A DNA stretch of 64,000 nucleotides, from positions 124,001 through 188,000 of the forward strand of contig JOAA01000003.1 in assembly GCA_000720375.1 (NCBI GenBank), in the 5' to 3' direction. Below are positions 51,582 to 61,032 of this stretch, piece after piece; within the stretch, counting starts at the first letter, position 1; the number at the start of each line of letters is the position of its first letter. The stretch is from Rhodococcus rhodnii. Its GTDB lineage: Bacteria; Actinomycetota; Actinomycetes; Mycobacteriales; Pseudonocardiaceae. The notes beneath the pieces are model-generated. The model was not told the origin of the DNA. It saw only the letters and a program-made list of their open reading frames with translations, and did not search any database. Both the position numbers and the translations under genes were made by a program.

Positions 51582-52622
51582 TCAGCGCAGGATGGTGTCG
51601 GCGATCCGGGCCCGCAGGGTTCGTGCGCTCGCGCCGAACGCCTCCAGCCACTGGGCGCGTTTGTACAGCCGATGCAGGACGTGTTCCCAGGTCATGCCCA
51701 CACCGCCGTGCACCTGGATCACACGCTCACACGCGGTGACCGCGGCCTCCGCGGCCGCTGACTTGGCCGCGGCGACGGCCACGCCGGCCTGCTCGTCGCC
51801 CTCCGAGAGCGCCCACGCCGCCCAATAGGTCAGCGACCTGGCCAGCTCGAGGTCCGCGTAGGCGTCCACGAGCTGATGCGCGACGGCCTGGTAGGTGCCG
51901 ATCACGCGGCCGAACTGCTCGCGTGTGGACGCGTGCGCGACGCCCTCGTCCAGTGCGCGACGCCCGACACCGAGCGCCTCGGCCGCGGCGAGGACGAACG
52001 CCCGGTTCTCGATCTCGGCGAGCACGGACGCGTCACCCAAGGCCTGTGAGGGCGCGGAGGCGAACTCGACTTCGTACAACCGGCGCGATTGGTCCGAAGT
52101 GGACACAGGGGTGACGGTCGCGTCGGCCGTGCGGACGAGCCGGAGTTCCGGCCCTGCGACCGTCACCACGAGGGCGTCGGTGAAAGCCGCGTCGGGCACA
52201 AGGACTTTACGGCCAGTGACGCGGCCGTCCGCGTCGACCATGGTGGCCAGGTCGGTGTCGGTCAGGCCCTGCGGACGGCCGGATTCCGCCCACGCCAACG
52301 ACAACCGCAGATCACCGGACGCGACCGAAGCGACCAGGTCCTGGTCGTGCCGGATCGCGGGCAGCGCCAGCGCGATCGTGGTGAACAGCGGCGCGGGCAG
52401 CAGTGCGGCGCCGGTCTCCTCGAACAGCACGACCTGGTCGAGCAGGGTCAGCTCGTCGTCGGTCCAGCCGAGGTCGGCGATCTGTTTCCAGCTGTCGGGC
52501 TGCCAGCCCGGCTCGCCGTCGATGATCGCCGGGACGCCGGTCAATGGGTACTGCTCGGCCAGGAACTCCCGTGCGGCTGTGCGCAGCATGTCCTGTTCGG
52601 ACGAGAAAGCGAAGTCCATCAC
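51582..52622 (-). CDS. Acyl-CoA dehydrogenase (smaller subunit type)
   Basis: This 346-residue flavoprotein of the ACAD family starts MDFAFSSEQDMLRTAAREFL and has the C-terminal helical domain with STREQFGRVIGTYQAVAHQL and VHGGVGMTWEHVLHRLYKRA. It is overlapped by 4 nt with the second dehydrogenase gene. Adjacent ACAD pairs in actinobacteria often form heterotetramers acting on bulky or branched acyl-CoA such as sterol side chains; that is inference here. Confidence 0.88.
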   Translation of the reverse strand: MMDFAFSSEQDMLRTAAREFLAEQYPLTGVPAIIDGEPGWQPDSWKQIADLGWTDDELTLLDQVVLFEETGAALLPAPLFTTIALALPAIRHDQDLVASVASGDLRLSLAWAESGRPQGLTDTDLATMVDADGRVTGRKVLVPDAAFTDALVVTVAGPELRLVRTADATVTPVSTSDQSRRLYEVEFASAPSQALGDASVLAEIENRAFVLAAAEALGVGRRALDEGVAHASTREQFGRVIGTYQAVAHQLVDAYADLELARSLTYWAAWALSEGDEQAGVAVAAAKSAAAEAAVTACERVIQVHGGVGMTWEHVLHRLYKRAQWLEAFGASARTLRARIADTILR

Positions 52623-53791
52623 CGGCTCCTAGGAAGTCCGAGCACCCGCTCGGCCACGATGTTGCGAAGAATCTCGGACGTTCCGGCCTCGATGGTGTTG
52701 CCCCGGCTGCGCAGCTGGCGGTACTGCCAGAAGCCGTCCCACACGCCGCCCTTGTCGTCCAGCATCCCGGATAGGCCCTGCAGGCTGCGCGCGAGCTTGG
52801 TGAGCCGCTGATTCGCCTCGCTCCACACGAGTTTCACCACCGAGCTCTCCGGACCCGGCTGCCCCTTGGTCAACAGTGTCGTCAACGTCCGGTAGTTGGT
52901 GAACGCCAACGACTGCAGCGCGATCCACTCGCGGGCGATCGTGTCACGCACGACCGGATCGTCGGCGGGAACGCTGCCGTCCGGTGCGGGCTGCTTGGCC
53001 AGTTCGACCAGTTTCGTGAAGTGGTGCCGGAACTGGCCGACCAGTGCGAACGCCAGCGTGCCGCGCTCGTGCAGCAACGTGGTCATCGCGACTTTCCAGC
53101 CGTCGCCGGGCTTGCCGAGGATCGAGTCCTTGGGCACGCGCACGTCGTCGAAGAAGATCTCGTTGAACTCCGGGTCGCCGGTGATCTGCTTGAGCGGGCG
53201 GACTTCCACGCCCGGCGAGTGCATGTCGACCAGCAGGTACGACAGGCCCGCGTGCTTCTCGGCGGACGGATCCGTACGCACGACGAGGATGCACCAGTCG
53301 GCGATGTGCGCCCACGACGACCACACTTTCTGGCCGTTGACCACCCAGTGATCGCCGTCCAGCACCGCGGTCGTGCGCGCGCCCGCGAGGTCGGAGCCGC
53401 TGCCGGGCTCGGAGAAGCCCTGGCACCAGATCTCCTCACCGGACAACAGCTTCTGCAGGTAGCGCTGCTTCTGCTCGGGCGTGCCCCACGCCATGATCGT
53501 CGGACCTGCCATGTTCAGGCCGATGATCCCGATGTGCTCGGGCGCCTGGGCGCGGACCATCTCCTCGAAGTAGATGGCCTGGTAGCTCGGGGAAAGCCCG
53601 GCGCCGCCGTACTCCTTGGGCCAGCCGAGGCCGACGTAGCCTGCCTCGAAGAGCTTGCGGCTCCACGCCCGCATGTAGTCGACCTCCGGGCGGCCCGCGT
53701 GGGGAATCTCGGAGGGGTCGAAGTTCTCCGCGTACCACTCACGTAGCTTCGCTCGGAACGCCGCCTCGGCGGCGGTGTCACGGAAGTCCAT
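52619..53791 (-). CDS. Acyl-CoA dehydrogenase (larger subunit type)
   Basis: This 390-residue ACAD has an N-terminal helical domain (YVGLGWPKEYGGAGLSP), the beta domain with CQGFSEPGSGSDLAGARTTA and WVVNGQKVWSSWAH, and a C-terminal helical domain ending EAGTSEILRNIVAERVLGLP. The ATG at 53791 is used (MDFRDTAAEAAF). It likely forms a complex with the downstream dehydrogenase. The divergent TetR gene is the probable regulator. Confidence 0.88.
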   Translation of the reverse strand: MDFRDTAAEAAFRAKLREWYAENFDPSEIPHAGRPEVDYMRAWSRKLFEAGYVGLGWPKEYGGAGLSPSYQAIYFEEMVRAQAPEHIGIIGLNMAGPTIMAWGTPEQKQRYLQKLLSGEEIWCQGFSEPGSGSDLAGARTTAVLDGDHWVVNGQKVWSSWAHIADWCILVVRTDPSAEKHAGLSYLLVDMHSPGVEVRPLKQITGDPEFNEIFFDDVRVPKDSILGKPGDGWKVAMTTLLHERGTLAFALVGQFRHHFTKLVELAKQPAPDGSVPADDPVVRDTIAREWIALQSLAFTNYRTLTTLLTKGQPGPESSVVKLVWSEANQRLTKLARSLQGLSGMLDDKGGVWDGFWQYRQLRSRGNTIEAGTSEILRNIVAERVLGLPRSR

Positions 53792-53872
53792 GAGACATGT
53801 TTGCACTTTGACTCAAAACCGGTCAACAGCTGAATGTGTCTCCATGATGCGACGCCAGGTATGGTGGCGCTC

Positions 53873-54472
53873 ATGTCCGCCACACCGCTCACCCGCGCAC
53901 TGCGCGGACCGTCACCGACGCCCCGAACGGCGCCCATCGACGCGTTCCGCCTGGCCAAGCAGTGGTTTCTGGACGGACGACGAGTGGACATGCAGCAACT
54001 GGCCGCTGAACTCGGCGTCAGCCGGGCGACCCTGTACCGCTGGTGCGGCAGCCGTGAGCTGCTGATCGGCGAGGTGATCTGGGCGATCAACGAACGTGCT
54101 TTGCAGGACACCCGGTCGAAGTCGCGCGGGTCCGGCCGTGTCCTGATCACTCGTGTGCTCGAACGTTCGCTCGCCCAGATTCGCAGTTTCAAGGCGCTGC
54201 AACAGTTTGTGGCCGAGGACGCGGAGTACGCGCTGCGAATCATCACCTCGAAGCAGAGTGTCGTGCAGGCCCGGCTGATCGAGTGGACCGCGGAGTTCCT
54301 GCGCGAGGAGGTCGAACTGCGGCCGGACATCGACCTCGCCGACCTGGCGTACGTGATCGTGCGGGTGTGCGAGTCGTTCGTGTGGAGCGACATGATCACC
54401 GGCGCGCCACCGGAGACGGACAAGGCCGTGAAGATCGTGGACCTCCTGATCGCCGCAGCTGAAGCCTCGTGA
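53873..54472 (+). CDS. TetR family regulator (QsdR-like)
   Basis: This protein of about 199 residues has a TetR helix-turn-helix (MQQLAAELGVSRATLYRWCG, then SRELLIGEVI) and an all-helical ligand domain with LADLAYVIVRVCESFVWSDM, resembling QsdR-type regulators. It is divergent from the acyl-CoA dehydrogenase pair, so an acyl-CoA ligand and control of that pair are likely. ATG 53861 is an alternative start. The stop codon TGA sits inside palindrome copy 2. Confidence 0.85.
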   Translation: MSATPLTRALRGPSPTPRTAPIDAFRLAKQWFLDGRRVDMQQLAAELGVSRATLYRWCGSRELLIGEVIWAINERALQDTRSKSRGSGRVLITRVLERSLAQIRSFKALQQFVAEDAEYALRIITSKQSVVQARLIEWTAEFLREEVELRPDIDLADLAYVIVRVCESFVWSDMITGAPPETDKAVKIVDLLIAAAEAS

Positions 54473-54511
54473 GTGTTTTGGCCGGTTAGAACCGGCCAAA
54501 ACACTCACGAG
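54466..54511. terminator. 46-bp palindrome at convergent gene ends, copy 2
   Basis: Perfect 22-bp arms (54466-54487 and 54490-54511) surround a 2-nt loop. It is nearly identical to copy 1 at 50167-50212, with matched changes on both arms. It spans the TetR stop and lies 5 bp from the phosphatase stop, so it can act as a bidirectional terminator. Confidence 0.85.
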
Positions 54512-54516
54512 CTCGT

Positions 54517-55125
54517 TCAGCGGTAGGTGAGCAGGTCTCGGTGCTCACCTTCGAAGTGCGCGTGGTCGTTGTACGTGACCAGGCTCGTGCCTGATCGACC
54601 GTGCACCAGCTTGGTGATGCCGCAGTTGACCGACACCCGGTTGACCGCGACGAATCCGGCCGCGTCCAACCCCCACAGCTTCGCGCAGACCGCCGCGATC
54701 ACCCCACCGGACGTGAACACGACTCCGGTTTGCCCGCTTGGCAACGCTTTGAGCAGATCGTCGAGCGCCGAGCCGACGGCCTCGGTGAAATCGACCAGCC
54801 CGCCCCAGTTGCGCAGTGCCGCGTCCAGGGATTGCTGAAAGCCGTGCGGGGTCACCGAATCCCCCTGGATCTCGCGTACCAGGCCCATGTGGTCGAATTC
54901 GTTCCAGCGCGGGTCCTGCTGGAGATCCGCGTCCAGCTCGGCCGCCAGCGCGGTGTCCCGCTGCCGCTTCAGGGTCCCGCTCCAGACCTGACCGGCACGC
55001 ACGCCACGGCGCCGCAGCTCGGCTCCGACATGCTTGCCCTGCTGGTGCCCGACGGGCGAGAGGACGTCGTAGTCGTCGGCACCGAAGGATGCTTGGCCGT
55101 GCCGGATGAGGTACACCAGTGGCAT
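54517..55125 (-). CDS. Histidine phosphatase family protein
   Basis: This 202-residue enzyme of the phosphoglycerate-mutase-like superfamily starts MPLVYLIRHGQASFG with the catalytic RHG at 8-10. It has a second Arg in TLKRQRDTA, a catalytic acid likely in the WNEFDHMG region, and a later VVFTSGGVIAA where the second His is replaced by a Ser-Gly-Gly sequence. Substitution of that second catalytic His leaves activity uncertain. The gene converges on the TetR gene. Confidence 0.85.
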   Translation of the reverse strand: MPLVYLIRHGQASFGADDYDVLSPVGHQQGKHVGAELRRRGVRAGQVWSGTLKRQRDTALAAELDADLQQDPRWNEFDHMGLVREIQGDSVTPHGFQQSLDAALRNWGGLVDFTEAVGSALDDLLKALPSGQTGVVFTSGGVIAAVCAKLWGLDAAGFVAVNRVSVNCGITKLVHGRSGTSLVTYNDHAHFEGEHRDLLTYR

Positions 55126-55290
55126 CCGCGAACCCTATCCGTTCCCAGTTGCCAGTAGTACTCCATTCGGCGTAGCCACAGTGGTCCGAACGGACTCGAA
55201 TTATGGTCGTTGTGAACCTGCCGACACGCCGACGGGTGCTGATACTCTCTTTCGCATCTACTCAGGGGTCGGAAAGCTTCGCACTAGTCG

Positions 55291-56238
55291 GTGTCACACA
55301 TGTCGGGGAACTCTGCTCGGGGACAAATCGAAAACACGCACGGGGACAATCAGTTCGCCGAAGCGCTCCGCTCGGCCATTCGGTCCAGCGGGTTGAGTCT
55401 CGACCGAATACAAGCGCGGTTACGAGCCCGTGGCACCCCGGTCAGCATTGCCGCACTGAGTTATTGGCAATCCGGTAAGCGGCAACCCGAGCGCAACGAC
55501 TCACTCACCGCACTCGGCGAACTGGAAAATATCCTGAAGCTGCCGCCCGGCTCGCTGCTCGCGCTTCTGCCGCCGCCCCGGCCGCGCGGCAAACAAGCGG
55601 CGGCCGTGCAGCCGGTGAGCGAGACGGTCCAGTTCGAACGCGACATCCTGCTCGGCCTGCTGACCGCGCTCGGCAGCCCGGAAGCACTCGACCACGAGCA
55701 GCAGCTCACCCTGGTCGGCCTGCATGACCGCTGCCAGCTCGGCGACGACGGCGGCCAGCAGTCGATCACCACGAGGGCGGTCTTCGAAGCCCGCACCGAC
55801 GGCCAGGACCGCTGGCTGCTGATCTACAAGTCGGACGATCCCGGCGCGGGCACCCCGGCGCTGACGGCAATCCGCAACTGCCATCTCGGCCGTCAGCAGT
55901 CCGACGACGAGAATGGCCTGATGGTCGCCGAGCTGTTGTTCGACCAGCCGATTAGGCGCGGCGAGACCTACTTGATCGAGTACGAACTGCGGAATGCCGG
56001 ACCGCCGTATCCGAAGTGCAACAGGACGCACTGGCGCGAGTTCCGCAGGCCGATTCGTGAGTATCTCCTCGAGATCCACTTCAATTCGGCCAGCGCGCCC
56101 GGACGCTGCCAGCAGTTCGCCCGGCCGGTCGGCCAGAAACACGCCCGGATGCGAAATCTCACGCTGGACGCATGCCAGAGCGTGCATGCCGTCGCGATAG
56201 ATTTCGGACCCGGTCTATTTGGGATCGAATGGGAATAA
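55291..56238 (+). CDS. Helix-turn-helix DNA-binding protein (315 aa)
   Basis: This protein has an N-terminal XRE-like helix-turn-helix (FAEALRSAIRSSGLSLDRIQ, then TPVSIAALSYWQSGKRQPER, about 23-65), a Pro/Arg linker, and a beta-rich C-terminal domain with RTDGQDRWLLIYKSDDPGAG and THWREFRRPIREYLLEIHFN. Proteins of this form are common in actinomycetes; the ligand is unknown. Start is GTG 55291 or ATG 55300. Confidence 0.8.
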   Translation: MSHMSGNSARGQIENTHGDNQFAEALRSAIRSSGLSLDRIQARLRARGTPVSIAALSYWQSGKRQPERNDSLTALGELENILKLPPGSLLALLPPPRPRGKQAAAVQPVSETVQFERDILLGLLTALGSPEALDHEQQLTLVGLHDRCQLGDDGGQQSITTRAVFEARTDGQDRWLLIYKSDDPGAGTPALTAIRNCHLGRQQSDDENGLMVAELLFDQPIRRGETYLIEYELRNAGPPYPKCNRTHWREFRRPIREYLLEIHFNSASAPGRCQQFARPVGQKHARMRNLTLDACQSVHAVAIDFGPGLFGIEWE

Positions 56239-56287
56239 TCGTCCACATGTGACAAAAGGTGGCATGGCGGTGTCACTCCATGCGGTG

Positions 56288-57907
56288 TCACTCCATGTCG
56301 GCTAGCTGGTTGCGCAGGAGCTTGCCGGTCGGGTTGCGCGGCAACGACTCGAGGAACCTGACGTCGCGGGGCACCTTGTACCGGGCCAAGTTCGCCCGGA
56401 CATGGTCCTTCACGCCCGCCTCGTCCAGCTCGACGCCATCCCTGCGGACCACGAACGCCCGCAGCCGCTGGCCGAACTCCGGGTCGGGAACACCGATCAC
56501 CGCGGCTTCGACCACGCCTGGATGCTCGGCCAGGAGGTTCTCCACCTCGACCGGGAACACGTTCTCCCCGCCGGACACGATCATCTCGTCGTCCCGGCCG
56601 TCGATGAACAGCCTTCCCTCGGCGTCGAAGTGCCCGACGTCCCCGCTGGAGAGCAGGCCGTCGATGACCTCCTTGTTGCGCCCGTCGGTGTATCCGGCGA
56701 ACGCCAGATCACTGCCCACGAACACGCGGCCGATCACATCAGGCTCGGTGATCCGGTTGCCGTGGTCGTCGTACAGCTGAACCCGGCAGCCACATGGAAC
56801 TTTGCCGACAGTTCCGGGCGCGGCACGCCAATCCTCCGGGGTTGCGACCGTGGCGACCGCGACTTCCGTTGAGCCGTAAAGGTTGTAGATCACGTCACCG
56901 AATGCCTTGGTGGCCCGGTTGCCGAGTTCGGGCGACAACGCCGACCCGGCGGAGAAGATGATCCGCAGCGAGGACGTGTCGTACGAGCGCAACACCTCGT
57001 CGCCGAGGTCCAGAATCCGTTGCAGCATGGTCGGAACGAGCACCAGCTCGGTCGCTTTGTTGTCCTGCACCATCTTCAGCGTTTCCTCGGCGTCGAACTT
57101 CCGGCGGACGACGACCGTGCAGCCAAGGGCGAAGGACAGGATGAACTGGGACAACGCGGTGCCGTGGAACAAAGGCGCGGCCAGGACCGTGCATTCGTTG
57201 ACACGCAAGGGAATCCTGTCGAGGAACTGTGCCGCCGACAGTCCCGACTTGACCTGCCGTGGCGCGCCCTTCGGCGTTCCGGTGGTGCCGCTGGTCAGCA
57301 GGACGAACCCGCCAGGCCGGGGCGGGTTGGGCAACGGACGGTCGTCGGTGTTGACGATCAGGTCCTCGAGTGTCGTGCCGTCGGCGACCCCGTCCGTCCA
57401 CGCCAGATAGCGCGGCACGGTCGAGTCGATGTCCAGCAGCTCGGTGAATTCCTCGTCGTACACCAGTGCCGAGACGTTCTCGCGCTTGATCACGTCGACG
57501 AACTGCGGTTTGGCGAAGCCCGTGTTCAGCAGCAGCAACCGGGCCCCGAGCTTGCCGGCCGCCAGCATCGAGTCGATCAGGCCCCGGTGGTCGCGGCACA
57601 GCACGCCGATCACCGAGTCCTCGTTCATCCCGCGCTGCGCCCACGCCCGCGCCAGCGCGTTGGAACGACGCTCCAGCTGCAGGAACGTCAGCGGCCCGAG
57701 CTCGTCGACCAGCCCGAGCTTGCGCGGGTCGCGGCGGGCGGACATCCGGACCGGACCGGCGATCACACCGATCTGCTTCACCAGACGCAGTGACCGCACG
57801 CCTTCGTCGATTCTCGGCAGCGGCACCAGCCCGGCGCGGTGCAGGATCCTGATGCTCTGCAGCGTCTCAGGTATGCGCGTCACGAGGGTCGGCACTGGCT
57901 CCTCCAA
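56288..57907 (-). CDS. Acyl-CoA ligase (AMP-dependent synthetase)
   Basis: This 539-residue adenylating enzyme activates a carboxylic acid with ATP and CoA. Core motifs: LLTSGTTGTPKGAPR (P-loop-like), NLYGSTEVAVATVATPE (substrate region), LLSSGDVGHFDAEGRLFIDG and the C-terminal catalytic Lys in PRNPTGKLLRNQL. It is of the FadD type, probably for fatty or sterol-derived acids, and may feed the acyl-CoA dehydrogenase pair a few kilobases away. Not in an operon with them. Confidence 0.9.
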   Translation of the reverse strand: MEEPVPTLVTRIPETLQSIRILHRAGLVPLPRIDEGVRSLRLVKQIGVIAGPVRMSARRDPRKLGLVDELGPLTFLQLERRSNALARAWAQRGMNEDSVIGVLCRDHRGLIDSMLAAGKLGARLLLLNTGFAKPQFVDVIKRENVSALVYDEEFTELLDIDSTVPRYLAWTDGVADGTTLEDLIVNTDDRPLPNPPRPGGFVLLTSGTTGTPKGAPRQVKSGLSAAQFLDRIPLRVNECTVLAAPLFHGTALSQFILSFALGCTVVVRRKFDAEETLKMVQDNKATELVLVPTMLQRILDLGDEVLRSYDTSSLRIIFSAGSALSPELGNRATKAFGDVIYNLYGSTEVAVATVATPEDWRAAPGTVGKVPCGCRVQLYDDHGNRITEPDVIGRVFVGSDLAFAGYTDGRNKEVIDGLLSSGDVGHFDAEGRLFIDGRDDEMIVSGGENVFPVEVENLLAEHPGVVEAAVIGVPDPEFGQRLRAFVVRRDGVELDEAGVKDHVRANLARYKVPRDVRFLESLPRNPTGKLLRNQLADME

Positions 57908-57965
57908 GCTACTGGCGAGTTAACTTGGACCGTATCTGTCGTACCCCCGGTGCACAATCACCACC

Positions 57966-59624
57966 ATGTTGGTCTTCGTGTCGCCAGGGCGTGCAGGCGC
58001 AGGTAGCGCGCGCGTCGTGGACGCCACGACCGCCGAGACCCTGGCGGACCACCGACCGGCCGACCTCGCCGCGTGGATGGCGAACTTCGAGGTCAGCGAG
58101 CATCCGCGGTGGATCCTGCCCGCCGTCGACGAGCTCTACCCGCAGTTGCTGCAGAAGGACATCCGGCTGTCGCGTTGCCACGACCTGACGCTCGCTGAGG
58201 GCCTGCTCCTCGCGCACGAAGGCCGCCACGGCACGCATCGCAACCCAGGTGCGGCCTGGGCGCGAATGCACGGCCGGGTGGAACCGGAGGACAAACCGCC
58301 GCCCGCCAAGGACGCGCAGCCCGCGTTGTTCGAGGTCGACGAGCGGTTCTATCCCCTCGACCAGCTTGCCGAGGTGTACACCGACCAGCAGCGCCGGATT
58401 CTGGCCACCGCGCATCCCGATCGGATCAGGCTGCTGCTCGCCTCCGAGTCGGCCGGGGCGCTCGCGGCGGCCGAGATGAGCCACCACGGGCTGCCGTGGA
58501 GCGAGCAAGTCCACCTCGAGCTGCTGGAGTCGATGCTCGGCCCGCGTCCGCTGCCGGGCGCGAGACCGGCGAAGGTGGCCGAGCTCGCCGAGAAGATCAT
58601 CGAGGCGTTCGGCGGCCGGTCGCTCAACCCGGACAGCCCGCCGAGCGTGGTGCAGGCCTTCGCCAGGGAAGGCATCGACATCCCGAACACCAGGGCGTGG
58701 GTGCTCAAGGAGGTCGACCACCCCGCGGTCGAGCCGCTGCTCGAATACAAGGAACTGGCGCGGATGTGGAGTGCACACGGCTGGAGCTGGCTGGAGTCGT
58801 GGGTGCACGACGGCCGTTTCAAACCGGAGTACGTCGTCGGCGGTGTGGTTTCCGGGCGATGGGCCACGCGCGGTGGTGCCGCCCTGCAGCTGCCCAAGGC
58901 TTTGCGTAAGGCCGTTCGCGCTTTACCTGGGTGGTCGCTGGTTGTCGCCGACGCGGCGCAGCTGGAACCGCGTGTGCTCGCGGCCTTGTCCGAAGACCAG
59001 AAACTGGCCGAGTTCTCCCGGGACGTGGACCTGTACGCGGGCCTGGCCAAGGACTCGTTCGAAGGCGACCGCGGCAAGGCCAAGATCGCCATGTTGTCGG
59101 CCATGTACGGCGGCACATCGGGCGGCGCCGGTCCCCTGCTCGCCGTGCTGCGCAAACGCTTTCCCCAGGCGGTCGGGCACGTCGAGCAAGCCGCACAGGC
59201 CGGCGAGCTCGGCCGGATGGTTCGCTCGCAGCTCGGCCGGACGTCACCGGTGCCGTCCGAGCGCTGGCGCACGCTGATGGAGCGCTCCGAGGGCACAGAG
59301 GAGGAGATGCGCAAGTCCCGCCAAGCGGCAAGGGATTGGGGCCGGTTCACGCGCAACTTCGTGGTCCAGGCCAGCGCCGCCGACTGGGCGCTGGTCCTGC
59401 TCGTGGTGCTCAGACGCAGGCTGGCCGCCCTGGTGCCCAAGGCCGAGATCGTGTTCTACCAGCACGACGAGTTCATGGTGCACTGTCCGGCCGAGACCGC
59501 GGAGCTGGTCACCACCGAACTGCTGGCCTCGGCCAAGGAGGCCAGCAAGCTCGTCTTCGGCGACACCCCGGTGCAGTTCCCCCTGGAGATCGCCACTGTG
59601 GACAGTTACGCGGATGCCAAGTAG
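57966..59624 (+). CDS. Family A DNA polymerase with degenerate exonuclease domain
   Basis: This 552-residue protein belongs to the actinobacterial family annotated as bifunctional 3'-5' exonuclease/DNA polymerase. Polymerase motif A is VVADAAQLEPRVLA (catalytic Asp kept, central DYSQIE altered), motif B AKIAMLSAMYGG and motif C FYQHDEFMVH. The N-terminal 200 residues match the exonuclease region in length, but I find no DxE motif, so proofreading is probably lost. It is smaller than PolI and may act in repair. It overlaps the convergent HAD gene by 19 nt. Confidence 0.87.
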   Translation: MLVFVSPGRAGAGSARVVDATTAETLADHRPADLAAWMANFEVSEHPRWILPAVDELYPQLLQKDIRLSRCHDLTLAEGLLLAHEGRHGTHRNPGAAWARMHGRVEPEDKPPPAKDAQPALFEVDERFYPLDQLAEVYTDQQRRILATAHPDRIRLLLASESAGALAAAEMSHHGLPWSEQVHLELLESMLGPRPLPGARPAKVAELAEKIIEAFGGRSLNPDSPPSVVQAFAREGIDIPNTRAWVLKEVDHPAVEPLLEYKELARMWSAHGWSWLESWVHDGRFKPEYVVGGVVSGRWATRGGAALQLPKALRKAVRALPGWSLVVADAAQLEPRVLAALSEDQKLAEFSRDVDLYAGLAKDSFEGDRGKAKIAMLSAMYGGTSGGAGPLLAVLRKRFPQAVGHVEQAAQAGELGRMVRSQLGRTSPVPSERWRTLMERSEGTEEEMRKSRQAARDWGRFTRNFVVQASAADWALVLLVVLRRRLAALVPKAEIVFYQHDEFMVHCPAETAELVTTELLASAKEASKLVFGDTPVQFPLEIATVDSYADAK

Positions 59625-60244
59625 GGCAGGACATCCGCGACACTCGGCAGCAGGTGCGTGTGCCGGACCGCGCCCAGCGTCGCGGCGTTCTGGCCGCCGG
59701 TGAGCACACCGACCACCATCCGCGCGCCCGCGTTCGTCCCTGCCTGCAGGTCACGAGTCGTGTCACCGGCGACGAGGACCCGGGACACGTCCATGACACC
59801 GGTCGCCTCCATCGCCCGGAAGATCATGTACGGCGCGGGGCGGCCCGCGGGCACGTCGTCGGTGCACACCACGGCGTCCACTTTGTCCTCCCATCGCAGC
59901 GTGCTCAGGATCGACGTCGTGACATCCCGGTCGAAGCCCGTCGTCAAGGCGACCTTCACCCCGTTGACACGCAAGCGATCGATGGTCTCGGGGACGCCGT
60001 GCAACGCCACCGGCGGCTTGAGCTCGTACGCCTCGGCGAGCCTGCGCCGGAAGTCGTCGAAGGTGTCCTGGACGATCTGGCCGGACTTGCCCAGCAACGC
60101 GGCGATCGCTTCCTTCTTGTCCGCGCCCATCCACGGCACGACGTCGTCCTCGGCCACCCCGGTGGCGTCAGCAAGCGCTTGGTAGACCGCGCCGTGCTCG
60201 TCCACAGTGGTGCCGGCGATGTCGAAAACGGCCAGTTCGATCAT
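59606..60244 (-). CDS. Phosphonatase-like HAD hydrolase
   Basis: This 212-residue HAD hydrolase starts IELAVFDIAGTTVDEHG, with nucleophile Asp8 and the DxAGTT form typical of phosphonoacetaldehyde hydrolase (PhnX) and its relatives. The cap region has MGADKKEAIAALLGK, whose Lys43/Lys44 lie near the Schiff-base Lys position of PhnX. Motif II is ALTTGFDR and motif III-IV are PAPYMIFRAME and LVAGDTTRDLQAG. It matches the phosphonatase-like family seen beside phosphonate uptake and FAD oxidoreductase genes. Its ATG overlaps the GntR stop. Confidence 0.87.
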   Translation of the reverse strand: MIELAVFDIAGTTVDEHGAVYQALADATGVAEDDVVPWMGADKKEAIAALLGKSGQIVQDTFDDFRRRLAEAYELKPPVALHGVPETIDRLRVNGVKVALTTGFDRDVTTSILSTLRWEDKVDAVVCTDDVPAGRPAPYMIFRAMEATGVMDVSRVLVAGDTTRDLQAGTNAGARMVVGVLTGGQNAATLGAVRHTHLLPSVADVLPYLASA

Positions 60245-61032
60245 GATGCCGTCTCGGCTATCCGGGACAGGGCAGGGTGTGCCCGTTGGGAGTTCTCGAT
60301 GGAGAAGCTGACGATGTCCGGGCGGTACCGGTCGTCGGAGTACTCGAAGGGTTCGCCGGTCAGGCTGGTGGCCGTGCGGCGCTCGCGCAGCAGGGGCGAA
60401 CCCATTGGCACGTCAAGAAGTTCGTGGTCGGTCTGGTCGGCCGCGACCGCGTCGATCACGTGGCGGCCGTGCGTGGTGTCCACGCCTTGGCTCTCCAGGT
60501 GGGCGTAGATCGACCCGGAGTCGCAGTCGAAGTCGAACAGCAAGCGCCCCACCGGTTCGACGAAGGTCGTGCGTTCGATCATGGTCGGCTGCGAGTCGAT
60601 CAGCCGCAGCCGCAACAGTTGCACGACCGGCGTGCCCTCGGCCAGGTGCAAGGCGGCGGCGATCGCCGGAGTGGACGGCCTGCGGGCGATCTCCAACGTC
60701 CGCTGCCCTGGCGTACGGCCAAGTCCGGTGACCCACCGGGAAAACGACATGAAAGTCTCGAACGGCTGGCTCATCGACTGCCGCAACACCACTGGCGGTT
60801 TGCCGCGGCCACCGCCGATGATCCCTTCGGCACGCAGCGTGCCCAGCGCTTGCCGGACCGGGCCGCGCGATGCGTCCCACTGCGCGCACAACTGCGACTC
60901 CGAGGGAACGGCGGCGCCGACGGGCAGTTCACCGGAGAGCACCCGGCGGCGTATGTCGGCGGCGATGCGTTCGTGCAGGGACTCGTCCACGGACTTGACT
61001 GTACAGGTTTCCCGATCGAAAAGCCCGTACAT
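60241..61032 (-). CDS. GntR family regulator (PhnF-like)
   Basis: This 263-residue regulator has a GntR winged helix (LHERIAADIRRRVLSGELPV, then VPSESQLCAQWDASRGPVRQ) and a UTRA sensor domain (PFEYSDDRYRPDIVSFSIEN) of the HutC/PhnF type. The start may be the ATG at 61032 or the GTG at 60990, 14 codons later; neither has a strong ribosome-binding site. It overlaps the HAD gene by 4 nt and is divergent from the FAD oxidoreductase and phn transporter genes, so it probably controls both arms. Confidence 0.85.
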   Translation of the reverse strand: MYGLFDRETCTVKSVDESLHERIAADIRRRVLSGELPVGAAVPSESQLCAQWDASRGPVRQALGTLRAEGIIGGGRGKPPVVLRQSMSQPFETFMSFSRWVTGLGRTPGQRTLEIARRPSTPAIAAALHLAEGTPVVQLLRLRLIDSQPTMIERTTFVEPVGRLLFDFDCDSGSIYAHLESQGVDTTHGRHVIDAVAADQTDHELLDVPMGSPLLRERRTATSLTGEPFEYSDDRYRPDIVSFSIENSQRAHPALSRIAETAS

